A program made the position numbers and the translations under genes. Below the pieces are notes generated by a model. That model saw nothing but the letters and a program-made list of their open reading frames with translations. It had not been told where the DNA came from and made no database searches. A DNA stretch of 64,000 nucleotides from Akanthomyces muscarius (lineage: Eukaryota > Ascomycota > Sordariomycetes > Hypocreales > Cordycipitaceae). Location of the stretch: assembly GCF_028009165.1 (NCBI RefSeq), contig NC_079243.1:248001-312000 (forward strand). The letters run 5' to 3'. Shown one piece after another: positions 23,005-33,651 of this stretch. Position 1 is the stretch's first letter; every line of letters begins with the position of its first letter.

Positions 23005-23683
23005 TCAACCTATCTCGAGCTTCCTCAAAGCCTCTGCTCGTAACCGTTTCTTTCGACTTCTCCAGAAGAACGCAATCAACCCGACAATTAGTAGCGCACC
23101 AGCTAGGCTACTTAATCCGATTAGAAACCCCACTGCAGCAGGGGGAATTACCCCGTTGGATCCAGTAGCCGATGATTCGCTTGCTTGCGCTGCTTTAGAA
23201 CTTTGAATAGTCGACTGGGTCTCAACTGAAGACACAGACACCTGATTCGTAATAGTCGCAGTGAAAGTAGGTGGCGCCAACGTACGCGTCACTGTTACCG
23301 TGGGGGAGGCAATTCTGGGTATACTGTAACGTGTGAGAAGTCAAGATGCACGCTGAACTTAACCGGTAGTCTCACCTTGAGTTGGACTTGGATATCGTAG
23401 ATGTTCTCGTTGGCGTAGTAGGTGACAACAGTTCTTTTGCAGGTGATACGATGCGCAAATGAGAAAGTGACGCACAAAGTGGCGTCGTTTTTGCAGAATT
23501 GGGATCCAATGGCGAGCGAATCCGAGTCGGAAGAGGTGAGTGGCCCTCGGTTTTACCTGGCACATACTGCTGATAGCTACGCAGATGCAACGGAGGTGGT
23601 TTGGATTTTCGGTTGTCCGCCTTCATTTCATGGCCGTACTCTAGGCACCGCTTTGTAAACACCGGCTTGGTGGTGAATAGCAA
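23005..23683 (-). CDS. single-pass membrane protein with Ser/Thr-rich ectodomain, 5' end unresolved
   Basis: The last exon (about 23328-23005) encodes a Thr/Ser-rich stretch (TVTVTRTLAPPTFTATIT), one membrane helix (AAVGFLIGLSSLAGALLIVGLIAFFW) and a short basic tail (RSRKKRLRAEALRKLEIG). A canonical intron joins it in frame to an upstream Ser/Thr/Pro-rich exon ending STISKSNS. A second upstream frame, CKNDATLCVTFSF..TVVTYYANE, looks more protein-like but does not keep frame across this intron, so the 5' model is open. The layout resembles fungal wall-stress sensor-like proteins. No WSC domain is seen. Confidence 0.55.
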
Positions 23684-24224
23684 TATTTATGTATGGCGCT
23701 GCGTGAGGAGAGCTCCAGCTGGACAGCAAGGTGACTACTAGAGACAATGATGAGCGGCCGTGGGTGTAATCCGCTATACTCGGACCTCCACTTATCAACC
23801 GTCCTATGCTCGAGTTGTGGCCATCCGAAACTATAATGCTAGAATTTGTAAGGGTTGGGGGGCCGTAATAGGTATTTATAGGTGCCCCAAAGCAAGAATG
23901 AAACGAAACGCTTGCGATGAATAATGACAAAGGGCCATGTTTCTGATAGTTCTTTATAGTAAAGTCTGACACGCTTGCTCATGGCGTCACCGGAACTCAA
24001 CCTGATGGCTGTTACAAGAACCGCTGTAGTGCTAGGGAAGGTGAGTGCGATTCTATCTGTCTGTAGAATATCAGAATATTGTTCATGGAAAAGCAGGCAG
24101 CTTAGCGGTTTCAGCTCGTTCATCCAGGACCTACGTATGAAACACGGGGGGGGGAGGGGGGGGGTGTCGCAACCGTTAGTTGGTAGAGGTGTGATGTTTT
24201 GCTTGGGATTCAGGAATTATGTTA
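23684..24224. other. intergenic with a G-run
   Basis: Contains a run of mostly G near 24145-24166. A minus-strand frame (23628-23972) encodes a hydrophobic start but has no ATG. No gene can be supported. Confidence 0.35.
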
Positions 24225-24605
24225 AACCTCGAGTGCTCTGAAATCTATAAATATATCTAGAATATTCTAAACTTCAAGCGCTCTTAAGTCTATAAATAAC
24301 CTTGAGTGCTCTGAAATCTATAAATTGCCTAGAGTGGTCTAAACCTCGACAGCTCTGAAGTCTATAAATATACCTAGAGTGTTCTAAACCTCGAGTGTTC
24401 TAAAATCTGTAAATATACCTACTGGTAGAGTGTTCTAAACCTCGAATGCTCTAAAATCTATAAGTATACCTAGAGTGTTCTAAACCTCGAATGCTCTAAA
24501 ATCTATAAGTATACCTAGAATATTTTAAACCTTGAGTGCTCTGAAATCTATAAGTATACCTAGAGTGTTCCAAACCTCGAGCGCTCTGAAGTCTATAAAT
24601 AAGCA
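24225..24605 (+). repeat. AT-rich minisatellite, unit about 45-60 bp
   Basis: At least seven imperfect copies of a unit built from AAACCTCGAGTGCTCT, GAAATCTATAAATATACC and TAGAGTGTTCT. The copies differ by a few bases and small indels. A further diverged unit occurs near 24757-24800 (GGGCTTGAGTGCTTTGG), separated by about 150 bp of unrelated sequence. No protein-coding sense is seen. Confidence 0.85.
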
Positions 24606-25183
24606 CTCGAGGTGTCACAGCTGGTAGTCCTATCCTGTCTGTTCTGGCTATATGTGTGAGAGCAGTGCAAGACCTGGCGGTCTTGCATACTAGTCTTTTG
24701 CGTGGCGCAGCGTCTAGGCTTGTGAATGCTCCCACAGGTCGCACCGTGACACGAGGGCTTGAGTGCTTTGGAATCTAAAAATACACATAGACTGCTCCGA
24801 CAGAGAAGAAAATACACTTAAAAGTGATGCTCTGCCACAACAAAACTCCAGCACATGGATACAAACAAATTGACAATACATTAGACTCAATAGAATGTCG
24901 AGTTGGCAATGCTAGCGCCAGCACGGTCAGACGGCTCATCCGTCGTGGGCAGCTTTCTCATACAACAGCCCGCGTAAGAGCTTTCGCACCCGATCGTGCT
25001 TCTTTTTCACAAGCGCCAGGTGCTTTGAGCTGTAGTGCGAGAACAGTGACTTCATCAAGTCTCTCCATGGCGCTCTCGTCTCCATCAAAAATATGATACC
25101 AGAAATCTTTGATGTGCCTCAGAAATGAGAGAAGTTCCTACAGGTCAGCTTTGGGTGTCAGATACGGATATATCGGACCTACT

Positions 25184-25625
25184 TGTTACGAACGACGAAA
25201 AAGTAACACAAAGGCGGCCCAGGGCGGCCAGGCTGACGGCCTGGACGAAAGGCGCCTGCACTCCGCCCGATTAGGACATGTGGTCACGTGACCACCCGGA
25301 TTAGTGGATCCTACTGAGCCAGTGCTCAGTGGACCAAGCAGAGCGGACGATTAGTGGGTAACACTGATCGAAGGATTAGTTGCGAAGGAACTAATCCAAG
25401 GAGTACAATAGAGAGGTAAACTACTATATGAAGAGAAGGAAGACCGCAGCTAGTCTAGATAGTTTAGATCTCTATTGATCAATCTAAGCAATAGTTTCAC
25501 TATTGAGAGTTCTACTCTTAACGAACGCCTACGATACTGCTCAACGTGCTACCCTGTAGCTTCAAGCCTGACTTACTCTCTAAGAAACAGACCTACTGTG
25601 ACTTAGTAAATAAGCCATCGTTACA
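25184..25625. mobile_element. solo LTR (442 bp) with 5-bp target duplication
   Basis: The element begins TGTTACGAAC and ends CATCGTTACA, so it has TG..CA ends and an imperfect short inverted end. The 5 bases CTACT lie directly on both sides (25179-25183 and 25626-25630), a clean target-site duplication. No internal retrotransposon genes adjoin it. It is therefore a solo LTR left by recombination between two LTRs, probably of a Ty1/copia or Ty3/gypsy element. Orientation is not certain. Confidence 0.9.
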
Positions 25626-25932
25626 CTACTTCGTGGCATCGCATGGAAATCATTTTATTGATCGCGCTCAGCCGCAACCCGCAGTATAAAGCTGGTAGGT
25701 GGCGAAATGCGTCAAATGCTGGTGTAAATTTCGGGTGTTTCCAGAGCTGTTCTAGTCGTTTCTTCTTGTTCTCTGACTTCGATGACGCCCCCAGACGCCC
25801 CCACCATCGATGCTCGAGGTATGGGTGTTCCTCGCCGAATCTCCCCTGGTATTCCCGAATCTTGCAGTAGTAGACCCCATCTCCTGGCTTTTTCTCACTA
25901 ACATACTCTTTAACCACTACATCCATCCACAT
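25626..25932 (-). pseudogene. open frame of unknown function ending at the solo LTR
   Basis: A 103-codon minus-strand frame reads KPGDGVYYCKIREYQGRFG..HPYLEHRWWGRLG then NKKKRLEQLWKHPKFTPAFDAF. Its composition looks protein-like, but I do not recognise it. Its final codons run into the LTR at 25625, so the LTR probably inserted into this reading frame. It could also be part of the hAT element's 3' side. Confidence 0.3.
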
Positions 25933-26051
25933 TTGGAGCAGGTTGAGTGGATGTACTACATATCAGGCAATTACAAAGTGGATGTAGTACATCTTGTACC
26001 TAAGTGTAGTGGATGTACACACGTGTATTTAAAGTGGATTTTTGAGGCCAT

Positions 26052-27510
26052 TCACAACCTCCTCGGCGCCTGTTCAGCCTCGCTTTCCAAAATTAATACC
26101 ACCAACTCTTCCGCCTGTTGCAGCTGTGATAAGTCGTCAACCTCGCTGGCGCTGTCCTCGCCATCGAATAGCCATTTTGACTCTGTCAATGCCAGCTCGT
26201 CATCGCTTAGAGCCCCATAAGTAGCATCCAGCTTACTCTCAACATGTGAGTTAAGCATCGGGTCTAGGTCCTTGATTAGGCCAGCACGGTACCAAGAGCG
26301 TAAAACCTGGCAAATGCCGATAATCTCAGCATCTAAGTCTGTACGCAAGCTCGAGACCATCTTGCCAGCGGCTGAAAACAGCCTCTCACACTCGGCTGAC
26401 ATTGGCTGGATCGTCAGGAAGTCCAAGGCCATCCTCGACAACCTAGGATATCTGCTTTGCTTAGTGACCCAGTAACGAATTGGATCACGAACGTTGCCGT
26501 CGCCGGCCTCACGATCCGTCTGCCACGCCTGGTACTCGTCGCCAATTATAGCTGGTGCATTGGTTGGTATTGAGCTTGGCAGACGGCTGTTCTTCTCGAA
26601 GGGGTTGAAGAATCGGGGCCGTTTTGCTGGTGGCTCGTCGTCACCTCTGCTGCTGGTTGTCCTAGCGTCAAGATGGGCGTAATCGGACAGCCAGACGTCA
26701 GCAACCATCTCTTTTGCCTTTTCAACCCAACTAGGCTTCTGAGACCACGTTTCATCAAACCAGTCCCAACGATAAGCTGGATGCAGCGCCATTGCGGTAC
26801 AGTAAATCGGCGTCTCGTCCAGCCGCCGATAATACTCGTCCAGCTTATCCCAAGTAAGGTTGATTCCGATACGGAAGTACTCAGCATCAGAAAAACCAGC
26901 AGCAAGCTGCTTGTATTCTTCCAGCGTGCTAAGCAGCAACTCGGAGCCAAGTATCACGTCCCAAATATTACCGTAGGAGCCGGTCCAGCCCTGCTTACGC
27001 TTACGGATGTGTCCATCCCCCTCAAGTGTCTTTACCACAGTCTCAAAAACAGTCAGAACTGCCTCCAAATGGTAAAGAACCTCCCAGTCTTTGTCTGCTA
27101 GTTGATTCTCGTCTCGAAGAATACGTGGCTTTTTCGCCAACTTGGCTTGTGTTACTTGGCCAGTCCTTTTAGACCGATTCTCGTCCTCCCACTGGGCCTT
27201 ATACCTGATCAGTAGGAGCTCGACAGAGGTTTTCAGTCGTAGAGCCCTGCGGATCATGTAGAGTTGTGACAGCCACCGTGTGTCGTTGTTAATAATTAGC
27301 TTGAGTGGTTTCTTCGATCGGAGCTTAAGGGTGGTAGCGCGATTAATTTCCTCCTGTTCGACATGCCGAATTAGTATCAGACGAATGGAATTTCCCAAAG
27401 CCACTCACCCTCTGGACCTCCTTGAACAAGTAAATTAACCGATGGCTAATGCGCACATCAGCAACGATGTTATGCAACTTGCCAACCGGCCCGGAGCAAC
27501 TACGCGTCTC
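26052..27510 (-). mobile_element. hAT-family transposase, N-terminus missing
   Basis: The upstream exon (to 27409) holds GPVGKLHNIVADVRISHRL. A canonical 55-bp intron (27354-27408) joins it in frame to a 433-codon exon. That exon carries NNDTRWLSQLYMI and, near its end, the hATC dimerisation block SRMALDFLTIQPMSAECERLFSAAGKMV. These are signature regions of fungal hAT transposases (Restless/Tfo1 type). The BED zinc finger and first catalytic part are not visible upstream, and the upstream frame breaks near 27510. No terminal inverted repeats could be assigned. Confidence 0.85.
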
Positions 27511-29080
27511 GCTATCAATTCCACATCTACGCGATGTGATCCTAGCAACAGCTCAGCTTGCAAGCCTTCTATAGCAAGCCCCGACGTCTGCGAGGCACTA
27601 GAACTCGATATCGCTCATCTTGCGGAAATGGCTCCGTACCATTCTTTCGTTAAGCAGGCGCTATATAACCTGCGTTGTTGTAGCTATCAATGGAATTTAC
27701 ATGTGGCCATTGACAGAAAGACACCACTCGACGACTCGGGGAAGCCGCACAGCCCTAACTTCTCCACGTGGGATATTATATCTGAATGCGCTATTCGTAA
27801 CGCAGTGGTAGAGAGTACCGTGGGTGCTGAATGTGCTGCAGCACCAATGTGTGATATGGAGCTTCTGTTGCCTGCGCTTTTCCAATTACACGAAAACCCA
27901 TTTCTGGCTAGGGAATCAGAGCTGGAACGGGCAGGTTTTGCGTTAAACTAGCAGTATTGGTCGCGATCACGTGTGGACAGCTTAAGCACCTTAATAGACA
28001 GAGGCGCTTAGACTGCTGCACTTTTTGCTAAATAAAATACAAACAGGAGCCGTTTTGACCGCGCTCGGCTGGGCCCAAGAAGTGATCTTAAGCCCGAACA
28101 CGCAGCGTCGCCGTCGTTCGAGTTCGCATGCACATTGACTTGCCGGTGCCGCATGTATTCGTTGGAGACATTCATTGCGGCGGTGCGTCTCGTCGTCCGG
28201 GAAGCCCTCGTAGCCCGTCGATGCAGTCGGCCCGCAGCGCATCCTCGTCAAAGACGCCCGTGGCGCGGATCGGGCGATCGCGGCCCTCGGGGCACCGGCA
28301 GCGGAACAGGTCGATCCAGTCGCCGTGCCCCAGCATGGACGAATATTTCGTCGCATTTAAGTTCATACCTTCGTCTCTCGCAGACGTAAGAAGGATCTCT
28401 AATGAATGACCTGCGGCTTGCATCTATCCCAGGGCAGGTAAGTTGCGCAACTTCTGCGACAATCAAAATCACTGCTGAGACGAATAGGTCGTGGAGTGGC
28501 GTTTGTACTTAGAAAAGAACTCTTCGGGTCATAGCCAGCTCACATGCCCCAATATCTTCGTCGACATGCATGGAACAAGGAAGCTCTGTAGGTCGACGTG
28601 TGCAAATGCAACCCGGCCCAAGAGGCCAGGAGTTCCTCCAATATCAATTCGACTTCAAAAAGGTGATAAATAGCATTGCTGGGATCACGATGAAGCTTAT
28701 ACAATGGTATACCAATGAAGACGGTCGGTTTGGGCTAGACAGGCCAGACCTTTGTCCGCTTGGCTTTGACTTTCTCCGCGCACTTGAGCAGTGAAGAGCG
28801 TTAAGGATCTTATCGAGGTACGATCATAAATATTATGGCTAGAAAAAGGTGCTAGTTCGTATAGCACCCGCTGCTACAACTTCCTTGGCATAAGAAAAGA
28901 TTGATTGGCTTGGTATCTCCGGCCGGCATTTGGTGCGATTGGGGATATAAACGTTGCTGTAGGCACTAAACTCCTAAGGCTGGCGACGAAGAGTTTGTCA
29001 ACGTCAAAGCTTTCATCCGGCTCGCATCGCTACAGCTGGATATTGTACGCTTTTGTTAGCCTGAGATCAAAAGTAGGCTT
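27511..29080. other. intergenic with degenerate fragments
   Basis: No intact gene. A GC-rich patch at about 28172-28423 (minus strand) reads NLNATKYSSMLGHGDWIDLFRCRC.. and may be a remnant of an unknown gene. A short LINE-like remnant lies at 28085-28175. The rest shows no supported frame. Confidence 0.4.
28085..28175 (-). mobile_element. short LINE ORF2 remnant (zinc-motif end)
   Basis: On the minus strand this reads ECLQRIHAAPASQCACELER, matching YLHQIRAVPSSQCACGLER near the end of the LINE copy at 13390-13450. The DNA also aligns by eye (AATGTGCxTGCGxACTCGAACG). The match is short, so this is a remnant call only. Confidence 0.5.
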
Positions 29081-30931
29081 TCAGGGATTTAGATTTTGAA
29101 TTATGTCTAGCAAGAGATGAAAAATGATGAAATGCGACCGTAACTGAAAATGCCGACTCCCGATAGCGAGGTGGGCGTTTGGCCCCGCCTGCCGTGCGAG
29201 TGGGCGACTCTGTAGTGATTGGCTGCGGCGCACCTGCCAAGTGCGGCCCTCGCGCTTGGCGAAAGACAAGTCGCCGGGCATGGAAACAGGATACAGATCC
29301 ATATCGTCCTGCTCTTCGCCACGGAGAAACAGTACACTGATCGGGCGAGTGCTGGTAAACATGTCCTGCAGCGTCTGCAGTCGAAAGTGTAAGTTGTCTT
29401 CCAGCGAAGGACGGCTGCCGTTAGCAGAGCTAGTGGAAGACATGGACCACGTCCGCTTGTGCTTTTGTACTTTGCCACTCCAAGGGTGTCAAGGGCATTT
29501 CCGTGAGACTCTGCGCCAAAACTACACAACTGGCGGGCAGAAATGAGCCCGAGGCCAACGGCGAGGCCCAATTCGATGTGTGCTTCTGTAAGGTTAAGCT
29601 GTTCCGGGATCACGGTGCCGAACGCAAGTTTTCGAACGACGTTGCCCATATTAAGGTCGATCGATAAGCTGAGGCAGCAAATTGTTCAGGCTGAAAGTGG
29701 TGTCAAGGATAGCAAGAGAAAGCGTCAGAGTATCGATTCGAAGGTTAGCGTCGACTCTCGCGCTGGCTAAAATCAGTCGACAAGAAGTTGAATCGGACAG
29801 CAATATTGACTTCGGGGATACCGGCCGTGCCAGGGGTCCATGTGACGCAGAAGCCGTCAAATGATGAGGATTCGAGTTCGCTGCGTGTTCTCTTGTCGTC
29901 ACCTTCGGCTGCCCGTAGCTTGCCTCCTCGCTGATGAGCCTCATTAGTACCTCTGCCTTCCTTCCACAGTGCCCAGCAGACGCTAGGCTTTGATCGCTAT
30001 TCCTCGTCCTCGAACGAAACGCGGATTAAAGTTCGATACCGTGTTCCGGGTTGGACAGGGCGAGCACCCTGTGTATCGGCAATGGAAAGAGGATAGGTCT
30101 GCCCCTTGTTAAGGTAAGTAATGGGGATCTCATCAGCCTCTTTCACCATGGCTGTGGGAGCGTTGAGCGTTGAGTGGAATCGAAACCTTTCGGCCGATGG
30201 TGGCAAGGGAAGGCTCATCGAAGCAGCGTTTGCCATCTGTGGGCTCTTGCACAGCAGACCAACCAGGCGTGCGTCAGGTTCCTCGAAGCCCATGGGCGAC
30301 GGGTCTTGCTTCATGGTTTCGTAGCCCGTATCCTGGTGGACAAAGGAAGACGGTGCTAATGTTTGGCCGAGCACTTGCAGATAAGGCTGGAAGTGAGGCA
30401 TATGCTGGCTGGGCACGGTGTGAATGGCCGAAGGGTCCATGCCGGCGCCAGACTGCATAGCTTCCAGGGAGTGCGGTGCGCCCAAGGGGGTCGTGACGCA
30501 ATGGAGCATGGCCATGGTAGGTGCATACAAATCGTTGGCAAACGAGTTGGGATCCAACAGAGAAGGCGAGAACCGCCAAGGGTCGTTGTTGGCTCTTGGC
30601 GCTGGCTTTTGTTCATGAAGCTCTGGCCAGATGCTGTGATCGTTAGTATGCAAAGCAGGTGGTGGCATAATAAACGAGGCGGCGTATCTAAGCGGTGCAG
30701 AAGCGGTTGTGACCATGTCTGGGAAGCCAGCGGTTTGAGAAATGCCCGCCGAGCCCCCCTCGGTGGTGGCACCTATTTGGGGAAACTGTTGGCGAAATTT
30801 GGCGAGCAATTCATCGTCGGCCTTTTGAGAGTTCGTCCTGTATTGAATTAGCAGAGAGGGGAAAGGCGGCATCCGAGGGCGCAAGAAGGTTACCTTTGGC
30901 TGAACATGGTGCCGGTGATGGCGCTGTGCAT
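29081..30931 (-). pseudogene. CP2/grainyhead-type transcription factor, broken by a stop and an internal inversion
   Basis: Exon 1 (30931-30894) and exon 2 (from 30837) join across a canonical 56-bp intron to give a Pro/Ser-rich activation-type region. The start of the CP2 DNA-binding domain follows: FRFHSTLNAPTAMVKEADEIPITYLNKGQ, then RYRTLIRVSFEDEE. An in-frame TAG (29997-29999) sits where family members have Gln. Beyond it the frame continues RSKPSVCWALWKEGRGTNEAHQRGGKL and FCVTWTPGTAGIPEVNIAVRFNFLSTDFS. The next domain segment is on the opposite strand (29478-29768). The following one (KHKRTWSMSSTSSANGS.., LQTLQDMFTSTRPISVLFLRG) resumes on the minus strand from about 29470. The gene cannot make a full CP2 protein. 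Confidence 0.85.
29478..29768 (+). pseudogene. inverted internal segment of the CP2/grainyhead gene
   Basis: On the plus strand this reads HSKGVKGISVRLCAKT, FDVCFCKVKLFRDHGAERKFSNDVAHIK and, after a frameshift near 29662, DKLRQQIVQAESGVKD. These are the CP2-domain blocks that should follow FLSTDFS and precede KHKRTWSMSS in the parent gene. Their order is right but the strand is wrong. The simplest reading is one inversion of about 290 bp. Breakpoints are placed to within about 15 bp. Confidence 0.82.
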
Positions 30932-31947
30932 AGGACTAAGTAGGTTGGGTCGCGTGGGACTGGGTCGTTTGTTTACAGGGCACCCGGGGTGAGAAGGAGA
31001 GGGCGAGATTAGGGTTGGCACGGCAGCGTAAATCTTAAGTTCAAGTCGATGATGTGTTATTGAGCTTGCCGCGGCGAAAGACTTCATAGATGTCACTGAG
31101 AGAGGTGGCGAGGTGCAAGCCTGCGGAGAGACGGAGATGTGAGTGAGCGTGAGTTGAGAGGTGTGAGTCGCGGTGTAGCAGGCTGTAGAGCAATTGTAGG
31201 GATGAGACGGTGGGCAGGTAATTCGTAACAGGGACAGCGCAATGTAAAGGTCGGGTATGAGATTGGAAGAACGAATGACCAATACAACGAAGGGACAGCA
31301 AGGTTGTATGAAAGTGCGCGGGGACTGGGAAGAGAAGAAGGGCAGTGTTTGAGAAAAGAGCTCGGCGATGGGGAAAGTATAAGAGAGAGAGTGGCATTGA
31401 TGACAGAGCGGTGGAGGCCAGGTGGCTCTCCAGGTAGCTTTAGCGCTAGAAGAGAAGACTTGCAGGGTCTGCCAGGCCAGCACTAGGCGCACGCCCGGGC
31501 CTGTTCTGTCCGCTGAAGGCACTCACTAGAGCGTTAGGGCGAGAAGGGCCCTAGACAGAACAGACGAGGGAGAGAGGAAAGAGTAGAGTGAGGTGGAAGA
31601 GCAGAAAGGGCGAAGATACAAAGGTGAAGTGTTGTGGGATAGAAGCCTGCCCAATAGAGACAAATATATATATACAAATACGTACAGGTACCTCGAAAAT
31701 CGTGGCTAATCAACCGTAGCTGATGCAGGTAGAAGAAATAACGAAGCGGTGTTAAGCCACGGCAGGCACGACGAGGTCATTGTCACCATCATCGTCACTG
31801 GGAGGCAGCTTAAGAAGAAGAAGAAGAAGAAACACTGGATCGGTGATACCGATTAACGTGTGATGTAATCTAATATGATATTGGATGGGTTGAGTTGACA
31901 TTAGTGGTCAATGAAGTCAACTCGGTTGAACGACGTTCAGTGGTGTG
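30932..31947. promoter_or_regulatory. upstream region of the CP2 pseudogene and 3' flank of the next gene
   Basis: A long pyrimidine-rich (minus-strand) leader precedes the CP2 start, as in strongly expressed fungal regulators with long 5' UTRs. An AAG microsatellite lies at about 31812-31831. The large minus-strand frame 30890-31522 is low-complexity leader, not a separate gene. Confidence 0.45.
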
Positions 31948-33651
31948 CTACCTTGCTTGCATGCCTTTACTACCTCGCCAGACCCTTTTGTTCAGTTTAC
32001 TGTTCGTCCAACTGCTCACATTGGCCCCATAATGCTGCTCGGCCTGGCTAACTATAGCGATCGCGCTGGTCATAATCGACGGCCGTGCAGCGGCCTTACG
32101 GACCAGGTCCTGGGTTTTCAGACTGGCGTCGTCGGCACCGCACCTCAGTGGCGTTCTCCGCCATGCGGAGATTGCGTCCACACTGCACCTTCTTGCCTCT
32201 AGCCAGAGAGCGTACATGATGACTGCAAAGAGAAGATGCAGGATGCAAACGATAAGGAGAATGAGGTACGAGAACCCCCACTGATAGTTCGAGTTGACAG
32301 ACGTGCAAATACCAGTGACGTTCTTGTGCGAGTTGAGATCGGCGGTCTTTATTATCAGGTCATTGCAAAGCCACGCGGAAGGCATGTTGGTAGCTTCATC
32401 AAATGGCCACACCTCGATGTTGAGCATTGGCGCGTCCAACTTAATCATCCTGCTGCTAGATCCGGCGGAGTTCAAACTATCTCGGATCTCGCTCGTCTTG
32501 TTCAATGGGCCACAATCCGTCAGCATGGTGACATTTAGACCAGTCGTACTATTCTGACAGCGTGGATCTTTGGCGGCGGCGTTATAGTCGGCCTTGTATC
32601 GCTCATAGTATGCCACAACATTGCTGGTGTCCTTGTATCGTATGGGTACCGGCATAAGTAGAGACTGTATCGGACTGTTTTTGCGGTTTTGGTCGTGCAC
32701 AGTTCCCCACGCCGCCAAGAGACCATCGGGCGAGGGTGTGCTCCAGCACGGTGTAATGGAGCAATTCCCCTGGCGAGCACAATCCCAATCACTTTCTAGC
32801 GCAGCCGGCTCTCCTGGGGCAGTCAAGGTCGGCGGCATCTCTATCGATGGGCTGTAGACGGCGACGTAACCCGTCATGGCGGAGAGCAGAGTTGGTATCG
32901 ACGCTATATAAGCCGTGCAGACAAACATGGCGGTAAAGACTCGGCGGCCATGGGAGGTTAGTGGAAAAGCGCGGGAAGTTAGCGCCTGAAGAAAGGCCCA
33001 GAGCGACGAAACTTTGCCGGTGTCGAAGGCCACAGCACCATATGTCGGGAATCCCACTTGTCGCTCCACCATGACCTGAACGAGCGCCTTGTGGAAAACA
33101 TGGTAAGCCATGTAGGCGAGGAGGAGCTGAGCGCCCCGCCCGACAACGGTGTCCCAGGCAATGTCGACGACTTTGGCATGCGTAAAACTCCACCCCGCGT
33201 CTTTGGACACAAGTATATCGACAGTGAAAAAAAGTTTCTTGTCCCACAGGCTCCCCTTCCCGGGAATGACAAAGTCGCCGTTAGGAAGACAACTGTAGCT
33301 GGCAAGCTGCTCCGCTAGCTTGGACGTATAAGCGCCTACAAGCACGACGGGGATGGCATTGACCAGCACCAGTATTAGGGGGAAAAGTTCATATTTATCG
33401 TGAAAGATGAGCCACCAGTGGCGAGGGGTTCGGGCAGAAACGTCGCAATAGACATCGTCGGAGGTGTTTGTGTATGTCTGGCCGTAAGCGTTGTGGCGAC
33501 TGTATCCGCGGTCATTTTTTTGCTGACTGTTGGCTGTGTCTGACGGTGCTAGTTGTGATTCAGTGTGCCCAGTGCTGCAATGCACAGATGGATCTTCAGC
33601 TTTGAAAAGTAGCTGAAGCCCGGCGGCAGAGAAGTCACGTTCGTGTTGCAT
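31948..33651 (-). CDS. multi-pass membrane protein of unknown function (fungal family)
   Basis: One uninterrupted 567-codon exon. Hydrophobic helices are visible at about residues 88-112 (FPLILVLVNAIPVVLVGAYTS), 165-185, 235-260 (FTAMFVCTAYIASIPTLLSAM) and 455-480 (FSYLILLIVCILHLLFAVIMYALW). A roughly 190-residue extracytoplasmic loop between the last two holds several Cys and N-glycosylation sites (NCSIT, NSTT, NVTM, NKTS, NVTG). The ends are polar and probably cytoplasmic. I recognise the layout as a common uncharacterised ascomycete membrane family but cannot name a function. No breaks are seen. Confidence 0.8.
   Translation of the reverse strand: MQHERDFSAAGLQLLFKAEDPSVHCSTGHTESQLAPSDTANSQQKNDRGYSRHNAYGQTYTNTSDDVYCDVSARTPRHWWLIFHDKYELFPLILVLVNAIPVVLVGAYTSKLAEQLASYSCLPNGDFVIPGKGSLWDKKLFFTVDILVSKDAGWSFTHAKVVDIAWDTVVGRGAQLLLAYMAYHVFHKALVQVMVERQVGFPTYGAVAFDTGKVSSLWAFLQALTSRAFPLTSHGRRVFTAMFVCTAYIASIPTLLSAMTGYVAVYSPSIEMPPTLTAPGEPAALESDWDCARQGNCSITPCWSTPSPDGLLAAWGTVHDQNRKNSPIQSLLMPVPIRYKDTSNVVAYYERYKADYNAAAKDPRCQNSTTGLNVTMLTDCGPLNKTSEIRDSLNSAGSSSRMIKLDAPMLNIEVWPFDEATNMPSAWLCNDLIIKTADLNSHKNVTGICTSVNSNYQWGFSYLILLIVCILHLLFAVIMYALWLEARRCSVDAISAWRRTPLRCGADDASLKTQDLVRKAAARPSIMTSAIAIVSQAEQHYGANVSSWTNSKLNKRVWRGSKGMQAR

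Noticed and set aside
24225..24605. CRISPR-like array
   Set aside because: Units are adjacent and imperfect with no unique spacers, and the DNA is eukaryotic.
27442..27951. 169-codon plus-strand open frame
   Set aside because: Its first part is antisense to the hAT exon containing KLHNIVADVR, and the product has no recognisable domain or splice support.
30890..31522. 210-codon minus-strand frame rich in Ser/Pro
   Set aside because: It lies in the leader of the CP2 gene and ends in its true first exon; low-complexity, no conserved features.
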